DNA of 64,000 nt from Aradus depressus (Eukaryota > Arthropoda > Insecta > Hemiptera > Aradidae): positions 49,183,087 through 49,247,086 of the forward strand of contig OY759216.1 of assembly GCA_963662175.1 (NCBI GenBank), given 5' to 3'. The notes under the pieces were generated by a model that worked only from the letters and a program-made list of their open reading frames with translations, ran no database searches and was not told the DNA's origin. The position numbers were made by a program, and so were the translations under genes. Each line of letters begins with the position of its first letter. Positions within the stretch are counted from its first letter, which is position 1. Positions 31,927 through 43,440 of this stretch are shown one piece after another.

Positions 31927-32180
31927 ACAGTTAGTTATTGTGACTCATGCCCGGGCTTTAACTCGGTCATATCGCCTACTACCAGAGCGCTCTTTCGTCG
32001 CTCTGGTGGACATGAGCCCGACTCTATGGGATCGAGGTATTTAACAAGTAGCTGACATCGTAGAGGCACAGAAACATCGTTTAACGTCCCATCCGAAGGA
32101 CGGCGTGCTCCTCCCAGATAAAAACGGGTTTCAAAGCCGTGATCTTGAGCTCAGTTGGCAAGCACGCTACCTCTGACCTA
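31927..32180 (-). mobile_element. SINE, nearly full length
   Basis: It reads on the minus strand from a decayed head (the B box is changed to 'ggctttgaaaccc') to the 3' end. The 3' end is of the 'catgagtcacaataacta' type. There is an internal deletion around the 'ggtaggcaaaattt' block. Confidence 0.8.
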
Positions 32181-33900
32181 CTAACGAACTTCAATGTACA
32201 TGTTCGTTTGATTGAAACACATTTATTTAAGTTTCCATAAAAATGTGAAATGGCCTACTATAGGCGATAAAAAGGACCCAAATTCCTCAGCTCAGGAGCC
32301 CTTAAGACCTTTGATAAGGCATTGGTAATAACTGCAATAACTTTAAAAATTATATACCTATCAATAAGAAGTGGATATCAATATTTTATCCTTTTTTAAT
32401 AGGAGTATTAACTAGGAACATTGTAATATAGTCAATAATTCCTATTGTTAGAAATCTCAGAGTAGGTACATATTTTAAATAAACGTAATCCATTATGTCG
32501 GCATAAAAATAAATACTGAAAAATCGGCGAAAAATATATAATAGCCTAGTCATTTTTATTTTAATATCGAATTCAATCCATTACCTAAAATGTAAATCCG
32601 TCTAAATTGTTTCATTACAAAGCTCACATTGAAATATGAGCACCTGCACGTGCAACCGAAAATGGTCCTCTTTTATTTCCCTAGTTCTAAGAGCAAGTTC
32701 GGTGGATAATATGGATTGGAGAGGGGCTTATCCCTAACAACTGCCGATATAACTTAATCCATCCCCATGACGACATTCACTAATTTTCAGAATGGGCCAA
32801 CGGGGAGGGTGGAGATGACATATCTGTGGTCATAGGGAATAAATTGGTAAGTCTAAATTCGTAAATTTTCAGGGCAGCACTTTTTTACTTTTGCATTAAT
32901 CGTGTAAATCCAGTTTTTGGAATAAATAAATTATTTTTGCATCATTATTAATCATATACCTTCTAAATCTATAGGAGTGAATGAAAATGAATATTGTTAA
33001 TCCTTTCTTGGATTTTCCCTTAGTTATCTAATCATTCCCCATCACTTACTTAATTATTAACCATACTTTTTGATATACTCGTGAATGATGCCTCTCTAAA
33101 GTTGAGCAAGTTGATTTAACAGAAAACACCCTCTTCACTTGGAATAGTCTGCCGTAGTGAATAAATGGTTAAACGCAGTTACCTTGTGAATAATTACTCA
33201 AAGTAGATTAAGTTGATTTAACCAAAAACATGTATGTATACACAATTTCACGAGATTCCAAGAAACCCACATCTTTATAATTCCGAAAGTATTAGAGTTC
33301 TGAGCTCCCAACTTCTTCACAGTGTGCAGATGACTTGGGAGATGATCACAGTACACTTAACTCATTTTGAACATTCTACGACTTGACAACTTATTCCCTG
33401 TGACCATAGATATGATCTTAGAAGTTCATGAGCAAGACATCTACGGATTTTCAGTCAAATTGGCCGAAGAGGAAGGAATATATAAGAATGTTTATAGCTA
33501 TTGAGTGATTGTTCTGAGACCAATTTGGCAAGTTGAATAAGGTAAGATTGAAGAACCATTTTCAAACGCAGTTTTGTTTCAAGACCTTACTTAAATATTT
33601 TCTCTGGGTTAAGATTCAATTAAATATCTTTCGTTGTTTCCAAGCAGATATGAAGTAGGTATGAGAGGGCTAACAGAGTTATAAAGGTTCCGTCTTGCGG
33701 TCTGGAACCCTAAAAAAAACTTAGGGTCTGATTATGATACCTAGCTAGTTAGCCTAGGGTGTGGAATGTGTGAGTGGCTGCTACTAGCTAGGTGGCGGTG
33801 TGAGACCGAGTTTAGGCGGGAAAACTAGATCAGTGTTTAGGCGGGAACTCAACCCCCACCCCATCCTCTCTCCTCCTCCCTCCTTTTACCCAGTCAAAAA
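32180..33900. other. AT-rich spacer, nothing recognised
   Basis: No coding or repeat-family signal was seen. A few short direct repeats (for example 'aagttgatttaac' at about 33109 and 33208) were not pursued. Confidence 0.45.
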
Positions 33901-34347
33901 AAAAAATCGTCCCTGAATCATCATCATTGTACTTCTCCAGCATTAATTAATCGCCTAAGTTTTCGCTCTCCCTCCTAAATCAATCGACCGTTTGGACTAA
34001 TTATCAATAGTTGATTTTATGTAAACTTCTGAATCCTCGATACTAAAATGTTTGCCGATACATTACCTAAATTTGCATTTATGGGGGTTATTGAGTTGAG
34101 CCCCCCTCTAATCCCTCCTTCCGTTCGGCTGAAAATAAATAGGTGGTCGTCCTTATTATAATGCCAATAAATGTTCACTGGCAGTTAGTACAGTTTTTTT
34201 GTGTTAAGTCCTCCCCTAACCCCCTCTTCCCTTTGTCGGATTTGGCTGATAATCTAAAGTTGTCCCTTATAGGGTTCAGCCATCTTTTTCATTTTTGGGT
34301 CGGAAAATACCGGTGAAAATACAACAACGAATTTTTGATAAATTATA

Positions 34348-34842
34348 TGGTATCTCCCTATTTGCGTATACCCAGAATGCGTACACCTACGAAATATACC
34401 CACTATGCGTACACTCTTTATATCAATTAAATTAAAAAGGATCAGAAATTTTTGTTACCTGACCATATTAGACCTGGATTCCGACTTGCGTACAGAAAAA
34501 AAAAAAATTCTCCAGCATGCATATACATTTTTGCTATTATAGTATGCTCCAATCAGGCACCTGAGCTTTAATGAGGCGGAACATCCTCTCGTGAGTTACT
34601 AGCAACTCGTTTGGCAAAAGTGCAAATACTACTGGAACAATGTTGGTCTCCTGATATGTACTACCCAAATCTGCATAAATTATGTATATCTGCATGATGG
34701 CAAGTTTTTTTTTCTTCCGTACGCAAGATGAAATCGGAGTTAGGTGCAGTCAGGTAACAAAAGTTGTCGAACCCTTTTAGTTCAGGTAATCCCCCCCCCC
34801 CCCCAAAAAAAAAAAAAAGTATACGCAAATAGGGTGGTATCG
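34348..34842. mobile_element. MITE-E, nested in Repeat A
   Basis: A 495-bp element with inverted ends: CCCTATTTGCGTATAC near 34356 is exactly inverted at 34819-34834, and the outermost bases are more diverged. It is flanked by a 6-bp ATTATA duplication (34342-34347 and 34843-34848). Inside are repeated 'gcgtaca' and 'tgcgtacact' motifs and a C14A14 run. No transposase frame. Confidence 0.8.
34791..34818 (+). repeat. C14 followed by A14
   Basis: Two adjoining homopolymers just inside the right end of MITE-E. The C run is the minus-strand counterpart of the G tracts elsewhere. Confidence 0.95.
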
Positions 34843-35163
34843 ATTATATAACTCTTCTCCTATATTTCGAATAGCGGGGAAGTAATATTAATATTTAGTG
34901 AGTTCCTTTTTTCATTCAGACAAGAACTCAACTTCAGTTCCTTCTCTTGTATCAAATAATGAAGATAACTACTGCTACTATAAAGGTGTAATTTCAAACT
35001 TAATGAAATTTGGGTATTGATGCAAAAAAAAAAAAACTGTAATAAAATGTAACACCATTTCTGGAACACTAGTCATTTCATGTAATTTCACGTAATGCCA
35101 TTCTAACATCAATCAGATAGTGTAACTGCTAGAAACATTCGAGGTTACAGCATTCGACAATTA

Positions 35164-35590
35164 TTACTTCCCCAGATATATGCAGTTTAGGGGAAGTTAT
35201 GCAATCGGACGCAATTCCGAACCCCTAATTCCAAAATGAGAAAAAAAATGCTGTCTGTTCGTGTGTTTCTGTGAACTAGATAACTCACGATAGAATCGCC
35301 ATTTGCTCCTAAATCCTCATATTAAATTTTGTGTAGATAAATTCATTACATCGACAGTTATTGGGCAGTTTTTAGAGTTGAGCACCCCCTCAGAGGTTTC
35401 TGGATACACAATAAAACTTTGTGACCATACATTCATTCTTTCGGGAGTTATCGTGTTCAGAGACAGGACACGACATTCTTTTTTTCATTTGGAATCTAGA
35501 GGTCGGAAAACATGAAATTCCGCTGAAAACTCCGCATCAAATTTTTAATCGATTACGTAAATCCTATTACTTCATATAGCTGGGAAGTAG
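35164..35590. mobile_element. Two Repeat A copies head to head (fold-back)
   Basis: 35164-35294 is a 3' end on the minus strand (ttccccagatatatgcagtt, taggggaagttatgcaatcg). 35295-35590 is two modules plus the 3' end on the plus strand (gaggtcggaaaacatgaaat, cttcatatagctgggaagta). Together they make an inverted structure with matching outer ends. Confidence 0.8.
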
Positions 35591-36089
35591 AAACGTTGAC
35601 TGGAATATCCGCGAGAGGGAGGAGGGCGATAGACAATTTTTAATTTTATAACAATGGCGGAGCAAGACCTTGTAAAGATCCGACAACCCCACTAAAACGT
35701 TATAGACATTTGAAGCTTTTAAAGTGCATTAAATACAAATTTGATTTGATATTTAATTGAATACTTAATCCATAAAGTACTAACCCTCTTTCAAGGATGC
35801 TTCAATAAATCAGAATCAAATTCCATCATCCCAGAAAATCAGTTAAACTACGTCTTATGTCGGTACGCTACAAATATAAATTCATATAGATTTAAGCTTT
35901 CGTTTTTCTACTATTTTACGATTTCGTACCATATTTCTACATTCGTCCTCTTAATACTTTCAGATGCCATTTTGACCATTTTCCTGAAAACGTAAGGTGT
36001 ACACACTTGTATGTGTGCGGCGGAAAATTTGGTGGATACTCATGACTCAACGTCTATTCAATTCCCCAACGCAAAATAACTAAATATTC

Positions 36090-36190
36090 GCTGACCTGAA
36101 ACCAATCGACCTAGCGCAAACGGTCGATTGATTGGCTTTGGATGGAGAGCGAAAGTTAAATTGAATTATTCCTGTTGAGGAAATATATTG
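36090..36190 (-). mobile_element. Repeat A 5' zone fragment
   Basis: Contains 'aaacggtcgattgattggct', 'ggagagcgaaagttaaattg', the antisense of the sequence just inside the 5' end. Confidence 0.6.
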
Positions 36191-36534
36191 ATGGAAACTC
36201 ATCGAGGAACATTTTATTTTGTTACTCTGTACCTTGAGCTTCAGTTTCTTTTCCATATTTGATTGCCAAATTGTAAATTTAAATTTACACACATTAAGAT
36301 TATTTATATATTATTAAAATGAGGGCGCCGGTAGCTAGACAAATTATTTCTCCAATTCCTGAAAGTTTATATCTACTTCTATAAAATACGATTTCTATGT
36401 GTAGCTGACTATCTTTGTGTATTACGATAAACCTCGGAACCCGTGAACAGATGCCATTTTCACATACCTATGTTTATAATTTTTTTCAAGGAAGGAATTA
36501 GGCTCCATATCATCACGATTTACTATCCAGAGGA

Positions 36535-36874
36535 GGGCGCCGGTAGCTCAGTGGTATGCGTGCTTGCCTTCTGAGCTCAAGAACGTGGGTTCGAAACCCG
36601 ACCGAGGCCCTTAGTTTTTATCTGGGAGGTAAAATAAACTTAAGCACGCTGTCCTTCGGATGGGACGTTAAGCGATGGTCCCGAGCCCGTACGATGTCAG
36701 GTACTCGTTAAAGACCCCTAGGTGAATAAAAATTTAGGGTAGGCTAAATTTAGGACTCCCACAGTAGAGTCGGGCTCATGTCGACCAGAGTGACGAAAGA
36801 GCGCTCTGGTAGTAGGCGATATGACCTCGTAGTTAATGCCCAGGCATGAGTCATAAAACCTAACCTAACCTAAA
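36535..36874 (+). mobile_element. tRNA-derived SINE, full length (AACCT tail)
   Basis: The tRNA-like head has a perfect A box TAGCTCAGTGG at 36544-36554 and B box GGTTCGAAACC at 36588-36598, spaced as in a tRNA gene, so the copy could be transcribed by RNA polymerase III. The body includes 'ccttcggatgggacgttaag' and a possible stem around 'accagagtgacgaaagagcg / ctctggt'. The 3' end is 'cataaaacctaacctaacct'. About 340 bp. A clear target duplication was not found. Confidence 0.9.
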
Positions 36875-36879
36875 CTATG

Positions 36880-37780
36880 AATATAGGAAACAGAAATTAT
36901 ACTAAAAGTGCTGAAGAAAAAATTAGTTCTTACTAGTAAAGGGACAACTTTCGGCAACTCCAATACATACCTGAAACAATTACACAAATTAATTAGAACA
37001 AGGTCAATAAATTAAGGAAACATTATCGTTGCAGTTAAGTGTCATTTTGTGAAGTGTAATTTGAATTAATTATTTCTGTAAAACAAATAATAATTTTTAA
37101 TGTGCGTCGTTACGGATTAAGTGGAGATAAACATAATTTTTACTCTATATATCTGACTTTTTCAAAGAAAAAAAAAATAGTTCTTGTTCAAATATTTATT
37201 TATTTACAAGAACAATATTGTGTGTTTGTGTGATTCTTTCTATTGTTAAACCAAATAAATTTATTAGTTTAACTATAAAATTTAGAATTTTTGTTTTGGC
37301 ACTCCTGGAAAATGGGAAAATATTAGTTATAATCCTGAAGCTTTCAATTTACAAGTTGCCTGCTTGACTCAGCCTTGAGTATTAATTGTTTAACATGTTA
37401 ATTTATATTATGTGGAACCTGTTAACAGTATATTTGTACCGGTATCGATTTACGCCATCGTCGGCACAAAGTTCAAAACCGAAACAGATCGCAGTAATTG
37501 TATTCCGACACAATTTACTATATGCAATTAATGACGAACATCGTAATGATGGTTAATAATTAAATGCTATATTGAAAAAAAAAAATGTATTGAATGTTTA
37601 TTTATTAGCATATATGTTGAGTGCATGAATGAGCTCCGCATCCCCTCCCATTTGAGCTACTAGCCAGTGTTCGGTTAGACGCCACACTAACTAAACTGGT
37701 TCTGTTAGTTTTATTCTATTTTTATTACTCTGTCCTGATGTTTTAATACTTTTGCTAGTCAATTTGTATCTGTTATTCAC
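36880..37780. other. AT-rich spacer, nothing recognised
   Basis: No open frame of note, and no copy of the window's repeat families. Confidence 0.5.
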
Positions 37781-38027
37781 AATTGAGGGGGTTAGAAGCA
37801 AAGGGATGTAAGTGACAAAAATGTCATTTCGAGATAATTACCTTCAAAGTTATAGTAACATCGTAAATTCAGGTATTAACCAGGTATTTTCCACTAGTAA
37901 CATCATTACTGGTACTAACAATCGTTCTGATCATTAGCCAGTAGTCAGGGTAGGTGTCAAGGAAGATGTTTACACACATATCTCAATTTCAGCCGAATTG
38001 TCACCTTTGCTTCTAACCCCCTCAATT
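37781..38027. mobile_element. MITE-B, complete copy
   Basis: A 247-bp element with perfect 24-bp inverted ends (37781-37804 and 38004-38027; outer part AATTGAGGGGGTTAGAAGCA). The interior is non-coding. The left two thirds match the inverted copy at 1-158. The outer AATT may include the target site, so the exact boundary is uncertain by two to four bases. Confidence 0.85.
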
Positions 38028-38029
38028 AT

Positions 38030-39400
38030 ATTGTATATGTAAGTCATATGTGTACAAGTTGCAAAATAAAAATATAGTCTGACCTCTCATAGACGTTATT
38101 AATTTATTTTATGTTCACCAGCTTTCGAGGTTGCCCTTACACTCCAGATATATGAAGATACCTTCCCACTTGAGGCTACCCTCATCATCAGGCAGCCCGA
38201 TAAAACATTCAAAAGTTCATAACAATTCAGCATAAAAAAAAATTTCATAAAATGTGTGAGAGGACAGACTATATTTTTATTTTGCCTTCTTGTGAAATAA
38301 TCTCTTCATTAGCCATCTTTGCATTATTCATATGTATACCACTGATGATGATGCAGTATAGTTTAAAACAGGTTCCAGAGATTAATTAAACAGTGGGAAG
38401 ACAACGTATTTCATTTCTATAATGAATCTCTTAGTTCATATGAGAAAAAATATCCTCATTTCTCCCTTAGGGAATTTAATAAAAAATTTTCTTTCTGAAA
38501 TCCCGTATTGAATTGGGGGTTCCCGGCACTGCAAAACCCTGGGTTTGAAGGAAATATTAGAGTCGCCAAAAACATTAGAAGATGGAGTGTTGTCCCCGGG
38601 AGCAGGTAGAGGTGCGGGCCTGAGGGAATGTTTTCATGGAAACTGAGGTTGATGTGGCGGGGGCCTCCCCTCTCTGAGTTGGCTGAGAGAAGAAAGGAAA
38701 AGGACGGAGTGCTGAGATGTGGACGGCGCCGTAACTGCCATCTACCTGCAGCAATCCAGCCCAAACCCTCTCTCATGGCTCACATTCAATATAATACCCA
38801 AGGGCATTTTATACAAATCAGTTACTATTACCTATTTTTTTACAATACTATTTTGGAGGGATCGGTCGTTTAGATAATTATGTATATGTTGTGTAGCACC
38901 CTTAGGTGCGTAAGTACTTATACTTATTTTTGATGATGACGAGATTTTTTAAACTTTGAACACAAATCATTATTCGAAAAAACGAAGATCAAGTTCGAAC
39001 CAATTGTTATAAAAAAAGTTTCATGGACCTGGGGTTTGCAATTTATTCGTACTTAATTTCATTACTCAAACCATGCGAAAAAAAGTCCACATTATGGAAA
39101 AAGAAAATAGTTTTATGAGCCGAGTAAAAACGATCGAGAGTCAAAATATGAAGGTAATTATTTGACCTCCAGTCACGTGACTTTCTGTGGTCGGTCCTTG
39201 CTCATAAAGATATAATTTGACATTATATCATAAGATGATGGAAAATCCATCATAACGTCAAAAATCACCTCAAATTTCAAAAATAACATGTATGTGAACA
39301 TATCTCTGGATAGTATACATACACGAAATTATTTATTAGGATTCAACACCTCCCTAATTAAGACATGGTCAAAAAAGAAAGTTTAGGTGACTCAGATTCT
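38030..39400. other. Spacer; nothing beyond one minisatellite-like unit
   Basis: A single 'actccagatatatgaagata' unit at about 38140 resembles the array starting at 39400. Otherwise no gene or family copy. A GC-richer patch (38500-38780) is open in both strands but not protein-like. Confidence 0.4.
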
Positions 39401-39404
39401 GATC

Positions 39405-40060
39405 CGGATATGTGGATATCCTCATATATCCTCCCACTCCGGATATTTCAGGATACCATCCCACACCGGATATGTGGAGTTACCCTCCCACTCCAGATAT
39501 GTGAAGATACCCTCCTACACCAAAGGTGAGATGACTCCCATCCGTTGTGCTACCTTATTCCGTGCCAGTAGAACTAACGTTCACTTGGTTCTAGTTCAGC
39601 TAATCTAGCCAAGTAGAGAGGTTGGGAGGGATCTCTTCCTACCCTATGTCTATATTCCTTCGTATCTTATCTTCTTCTGATAAAGCCTCTTCTTCACCCA
39701 CTCCAGATATGTGAAGTTACCCTCCCACTCCAGATATGTGAAGTTACCCTCCTACTCCAGATATGTGAAGTTACCCTCCCACTCCAGATATGTGAGGTTA
39801 TCCTCCCACTCCAGATATGTGAAGTTACCCTCCCACTCCAGATATATGAAGATACTCTCCCCACACTAAAAGTGAGATGACTCCCATCCGTTGTGCTACC
39901 TTATTCCGTCCCAGTAGAACTGACGTTCACTTGGTTCTAGTTCAGCTAATCTAGCCAAGTAGAGGCTGGGGGAGCTCTTCTGATCCTATGTCTATCCTAT
40001 CCTATTCCTTATCGTATCTTATCTTCGTCTGATAAAGCCTCTTCTTTATCCACTCCCACT
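39405..40060 (+). repeat. 27-bp minisatellite within a 346-bp tandem duplication
   Basis: Units of 27 bp ('ccagatatgtgaagttaccc', 'tcccact') run at about 39405-39525 and again at 39700-39860. In the second run the unit start recurs at 39731, 39758 and 39785. Each run is followed by a near-identical stretch of about 190 bp that starts 'gtgagatgactcccatccgt' (39526 and 39872, 346 bp apart). The whole block is therefore a two-level tandem repeat. Confidence 0.9.
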
Positions 40061-40384
40061 ACCTACATTCTCATCCTCAGACACCTTACATACGTCCACT
40101 CTATCTACTTTATCAACCAATTTTCTTTCATACATTCGTTTTCATCGTTTACATGATTTTATTATAACACATTTACATGTGCTGCACAGCATTAAATTGG
40201 AGTGGAATATTTCTTTTTTGGGTTGTGTGAGGAGATGCCGAATTTATATATAACATATTTATCACAGCTCTACAATTCTCCCATTTATTTTTTGGTTTTT
40301 CTAACCTACAATTACCGACGTTTCGGGATATACTCCCATTATAAGTATCTATAATTTATTTGTTGTTCTTTATGTTATATTTTC

Positions 40385-40475
40385 TTATTTGGAATCTAGA
40401 GGTCGGAAAACATGAAATTCTGTTAAAAACTGAATTTTTGGCCGATTACATAAAGTAGCTGGGGAAGTATATTGT
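40385..40475 (+). mobile_element. Repeat A 3' end
   Basis: Reads 'ggaatctagaggtcggaaaa', 'catgaaattctg', 'ggccgattacataaagtagc', 'tggggaagta'. The palindromic 'cttcccctatacttcg' part is deleted. Confidence 0.7.
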
Positions 40476-40620
40476 AGGTGATTAACCTACTTTTCTTAAA
40501 CTGATAATTTGCCCGAAAGGTCTATTTAAGTTTTGAACTAAGAAAATAAATGGGAAAATAGTAGGGTAGCTAGGCTACCTACCATCTATAGCTGCCACAT
40601 AGGTATATATTATTATACAA

Positions 40621-40651
40621 TTTTTTTTTTTTTTTTTTTTTTGGGGGGGGG
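40621..40651 (+). repeat. T22 followed by G9
   Basis: Adjoining homopolymers, similar in kind to the long G tracts. Confidence 0.95.
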
Positions 40652-40964
40652 AGGTGATTTTTTTTGCATGTTATTCATTCGGGTAAATATTACATTAAAA
40701 TGATTTCTCATTCAGTAATAATCATTGCCTGCATTAATGGAATAATGAAGTAATCCTGAATCTTATATAATATAACGCGAGAAAATACAGGAAATCGGTT
40801 ATTGGTTTAACTATTATTTAACGTATATAAGCGGGGATAGCCATTATTAATGTAAACCTGTGCATTATAAAGCCGGTTGAGATCTTACTTCCATTTCAAT
40901 TCAGGTTGTGGCATAAATAAAATATTTCTATGAGACTTTTTTCCATCCCCAGTTTTAAGGAGTA

Positions 40965-41155
40965 CGATAAAGGAAGTTACGTAATCGGACAGAATTTCAT
41001 ATTTCTCGACTCCCTGATTTCAAAAATGAGGAACAATTGTCCTGTATCTGAACACAATAAGTCCCGATAGAATGAAGAATATATCAATCCTAGATAAGAC
41101 CGACACTTACTGACTTTGAGACAAATCAGACGAAGGGAAATGGAGAATTAGGGTG
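40965..41155 (-). mobile_element. Repeat A 3' end with part of module
   Basis: Reads 'aaggaagttacgtaatcgga', 'aatttcat', 'tgaacacaataagtcccgat' and 'agaatgaa', antisense. Confidence 0.65.
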
Positions 41156-41169
41156 GTATTTGTACTAAA

Positions 41170-41190
41170 AAAAAAAAAAAAAAAAAAACC
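41170..41190 (+). repeat. Poly-A run, 20 A
   Basis: Lies directly before the SINE copy at 41196, that is, beside its 3' end. In the SINE's own orientation it reads as poly-T and is not a tail. Confidence 0.85.
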
Positions 41191-41195
41191 TATTA

Positions 41196-41475
41196 GTTAT
41201 TATGACTCATGTCCGATCTTTAACTACAAGGTCATATCGCCTACTACCAGAGCGCTCTTTTGTCTACTGGTGGCCATGAATTTTGCCTACTCTAAATTTT
41301 TATTCACCTGGGGTAGAGGGGTCTTTAACGTGTACCTGACATCGTACAGGCTCGGGACCACCGCTTAACATCTCATCCGAATCCCTATAAACTAAAGGCC
41401 ACGGCTGGGTTTCGAACCCACGATCTTGAGCTTAGTAAGCAAGCAGGTATAGCACTGAGCTACCGGTACCCTCAA
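41196..41475 (-). mobile_element. tRNA-derived SINE, nearly full length
   Basis: On the minus strand: head with A box 'tagctcagtgc' (one change), intact B box GGTTCGAAACC (41410-41420), body, and a 3' end of the 'catgagtcataataacta' type. A small part of the body after 'gggattcggatgagatgtta' is altered. Confidence 0.85.
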
Positions 41476-41554
41476 AAACCTGAAGCCGGTAGCTACGTAG
41501 TAACGAATGGTCAACACGACATTTGGTATGATTCTTTAGAAGTGTCAATAAGAC

Positions 41555-41640
41555 ACCAATTGATTTTCCATCAAATCGTTAAATTGTTTTAATTGATTAA
41601 TTGACGCTAGGGAAGTACATTTCCGGAGATTCACCTAAAA
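41555..41640 (-). mobile_element. Repeat A 5' end fragment
   Basis: Reads 'ttgattaattgacgctaggg', 'aagtacatttccggagattc', 'acc'. Confidence 0.6.
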
Positions 41641-41706
41641 CTTTTATCTTTCTCTTAGACAAATAAGTAAAACCCACCCCTTCACAAACATAAAAATATA
41701 CATATA

Positions 41707-41910
41707 CAGTAGAACCTCTATAAGTCGAACATCAAGGGAGACGCCAAAAAATTCGAGTTATAGAGTTTTCGACTTATGGAGGATTTCGACTTAGGCGGAT
41801 TTTGATTCGACTTGTAGAGGTTAAGATTCGTTCTAACTAATTTTGAGTTAGAGAGGTGCAATAAATAAAAATTCAAGTTACAGAGGTAACAAACATATTT
41901 ATATGTCCGG
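41707..41910 (+). mobile_element. Pogo-like element, end fragment
   Basis: CAGTAGAACCTCTATAAGTC follows TA, the end signature of pogo/Tigger elements. Related inverted and direct pieces follow (gacttatggagg, gacttgtagaggt, gagttagagaggtg). No transposase; the right end is degraded (about 41890). Confidence 0.55.
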
Positions 41911-42054
41911 GGAACTTTGACTTTTCTCCCAGTATCTCCTATAAGGCTATTCAGTTCCTCGAGAGTACATTCATGATGTTATAATTTTCAATTATTCATA
42001 CGGAATAAGGCTTATAGTCCTTCAACTGTAGTAACGCTAGCTTTGGAGCTAAAA

Positions 42055-42275
42055 ATAATTTATTCAAAAAGATTTCTCATTAATCGTTGCAATGGTTTTC
42101 GAGTTACAAAGATTGCGTGAGTGGATGCTGGGATGGACCAGGGGTTGATTAAAAAATAGACCTTAACCTTCCGGTTGATAAAACTTATCTATTCAAAAAG
42201 ATTCCTCATTAATCATTGCAGTGGTTTTTGAGTTACAAAGATTGCGTGGGTGGATGCTGGGATGGACCAGATATT
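42055..42275 (+). repeat. Tandem duplication, about 130-bp unit, two copies
   Basis: 'attcaaaaagatttctcatt' to 'gctgggatggaccag' occurs at 42062-42141 and again at 42191-42271 with few differences. It runs toward a (TA)n tract at 42399-42413. Confidence 0.85.
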
Positions 42276-42398
42276 GAGGTACTAATACGCCTATAACCTT
42301 CCACAGACGATGACGAACAAATTAAAAAAAAAATTAATCAAATCCATCAAGCCGTTCGTGAGTTATAGCGGTACAACGCACAGACATTTTCAGCTTTA

Positions 42399-42413
42399 TA
42401 TATATATATATAT
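42399..42413. repeat. (TA)n microsatellite
   Basis: Short TA repeat after 'acagacattttcagcttt', a context often seen at ends of old transposons. Confidence 0.8.
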
Positions 42414-42519
42414 GCTAATACAAAAGTTCAGCTATTATATTATACCCAATAGAATGTATATATCGATAATAATTTAATATTTATATCCAAAACTTCATAC
42501 ACCCATTCATTTTTAGAAA

Positions 42520-42975
42520 AAAAATTAATTTTTCGCTCCCCCTCCAAAACCAGTTGACCGTTTGCGCAAATATTGGATAGTTGACTTACACAGGGGCTCC
42601 TAAATCCTCATACTAAATTTTGTGTCGATAAATTCATTATATCGGCAGTTTTTGAGTTGAGCCCCTTCTCAACTGCAGATTCCGCTGAAAATTAATGTAA
42701 TTCTTACGGTGCTTAGAATTCCGGATATAGAATTTAGTCCTAATCCCCTTTCTTTTGGCCGATTTTGCCAAAAATCGATGAGTTGGCTTTCGGGAGTCTG
42801 GGTACACATATAAAATTCCGTTTCGATACATTCATTCCATTGGGAACTATCATGCTTACTTTTTTTTTTCATACTTGAAGAAATCTGGAGGTCGGATAAT
42901 ATAAATTCCGTTGAAAACTCAACATCGAATTTCTGACAAATTACATAACTTTCTCTATACTTCCTATAAAAAAAA
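42520..42975 (+). mobile_element. Repeat A copy lacking extreme 5' end
   Basis: Starts in the 'tttttcgctccccctccaaa' zone and carries 'accagttgaccgtttgcgca', two modules (about 42625 and 42815), 'gaggtcggataatataaatt', and the 3' end 'ttacataactttctctatac'. Confidence 0.8.
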
Positions 42976-43299
42976 AACCTAGGTCATATTTGTATCCCTG
43001 GTTGGTACTGCGTCTTGGCGTGGGCAGTGTCCTGACCTCACAAACAAGGAAGGCAACACGGTCCAAAATAACTTTTTTTATCTTTCCCAATGAAGTCAAA
43101 CCTCCTTGTAAATAGAAAAAAAAAAAAATAATAAGAGACAAAACAACTCGAAATGTACTATTTCTGAATATATTGTAGTGTAGTAAGGTGAATTTATTAC
43201 TAAATGATAAAGAAAACATTGTTTACATAAAAAATTATTTACAACCCCATACGTGTGAAAATAATAATATAAAAATAAAACTGCGTCGGTGCATCTTCA

Positions 43300-43440
43300 C
43301 TCTTTAGAAGTATGTATTTCTCGTTCAATCAGCGGTATTGTACTTCTCCAGTGCGAATTAATCATGTAACTTTTCGCTCTCTGTGTCTTAATTAGGGACT
43401 TCCTTCTTCCCTTCGGACGATTTGGCCGATGAAGTTTTTT
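43300..43440 (+). mobile_element. Repeat A 5' end with deletion
   Basis: Reads 'tcagcggtattgtacttctc', 'cagtgcgaattaatc', 'ttttcgctctc' and then jumps to 'cttcccttcggacgatttgg'. Confidence 0.7.

Larger units (their letters stand above)
33900..34890 (+). mobile_element. Repeat A copy split by MITE-E
   Basis: The 5' part (cattgtacttctccagcatt, modules at about 34055 and 34165, 'aatttttgataaattata') stops at 34347. The expected 3' end (ataactcttctcctatattt, cgaatagcggggaagtaa) resumes after 34843. The pieces join in the normal order. Confidence 0.85.

Noticed and set aside
36535..36605. A functional tRNA gene at the SINE head
   Set aside because: A and B boxes are present, but the acceptor stem does not close and the same head precedes the same body in several copies, so it is a SINE.
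38456..38873. Open frames on both strands at 38456-38873
   Set aside because: GC-richer patch with few stops; composition is not protein-like and no start or splice support was seen.
39405..39860. 27-bp repeats as a CRISPR array
   Set aside because: Simple head-to-tail minisatellite without spacers.
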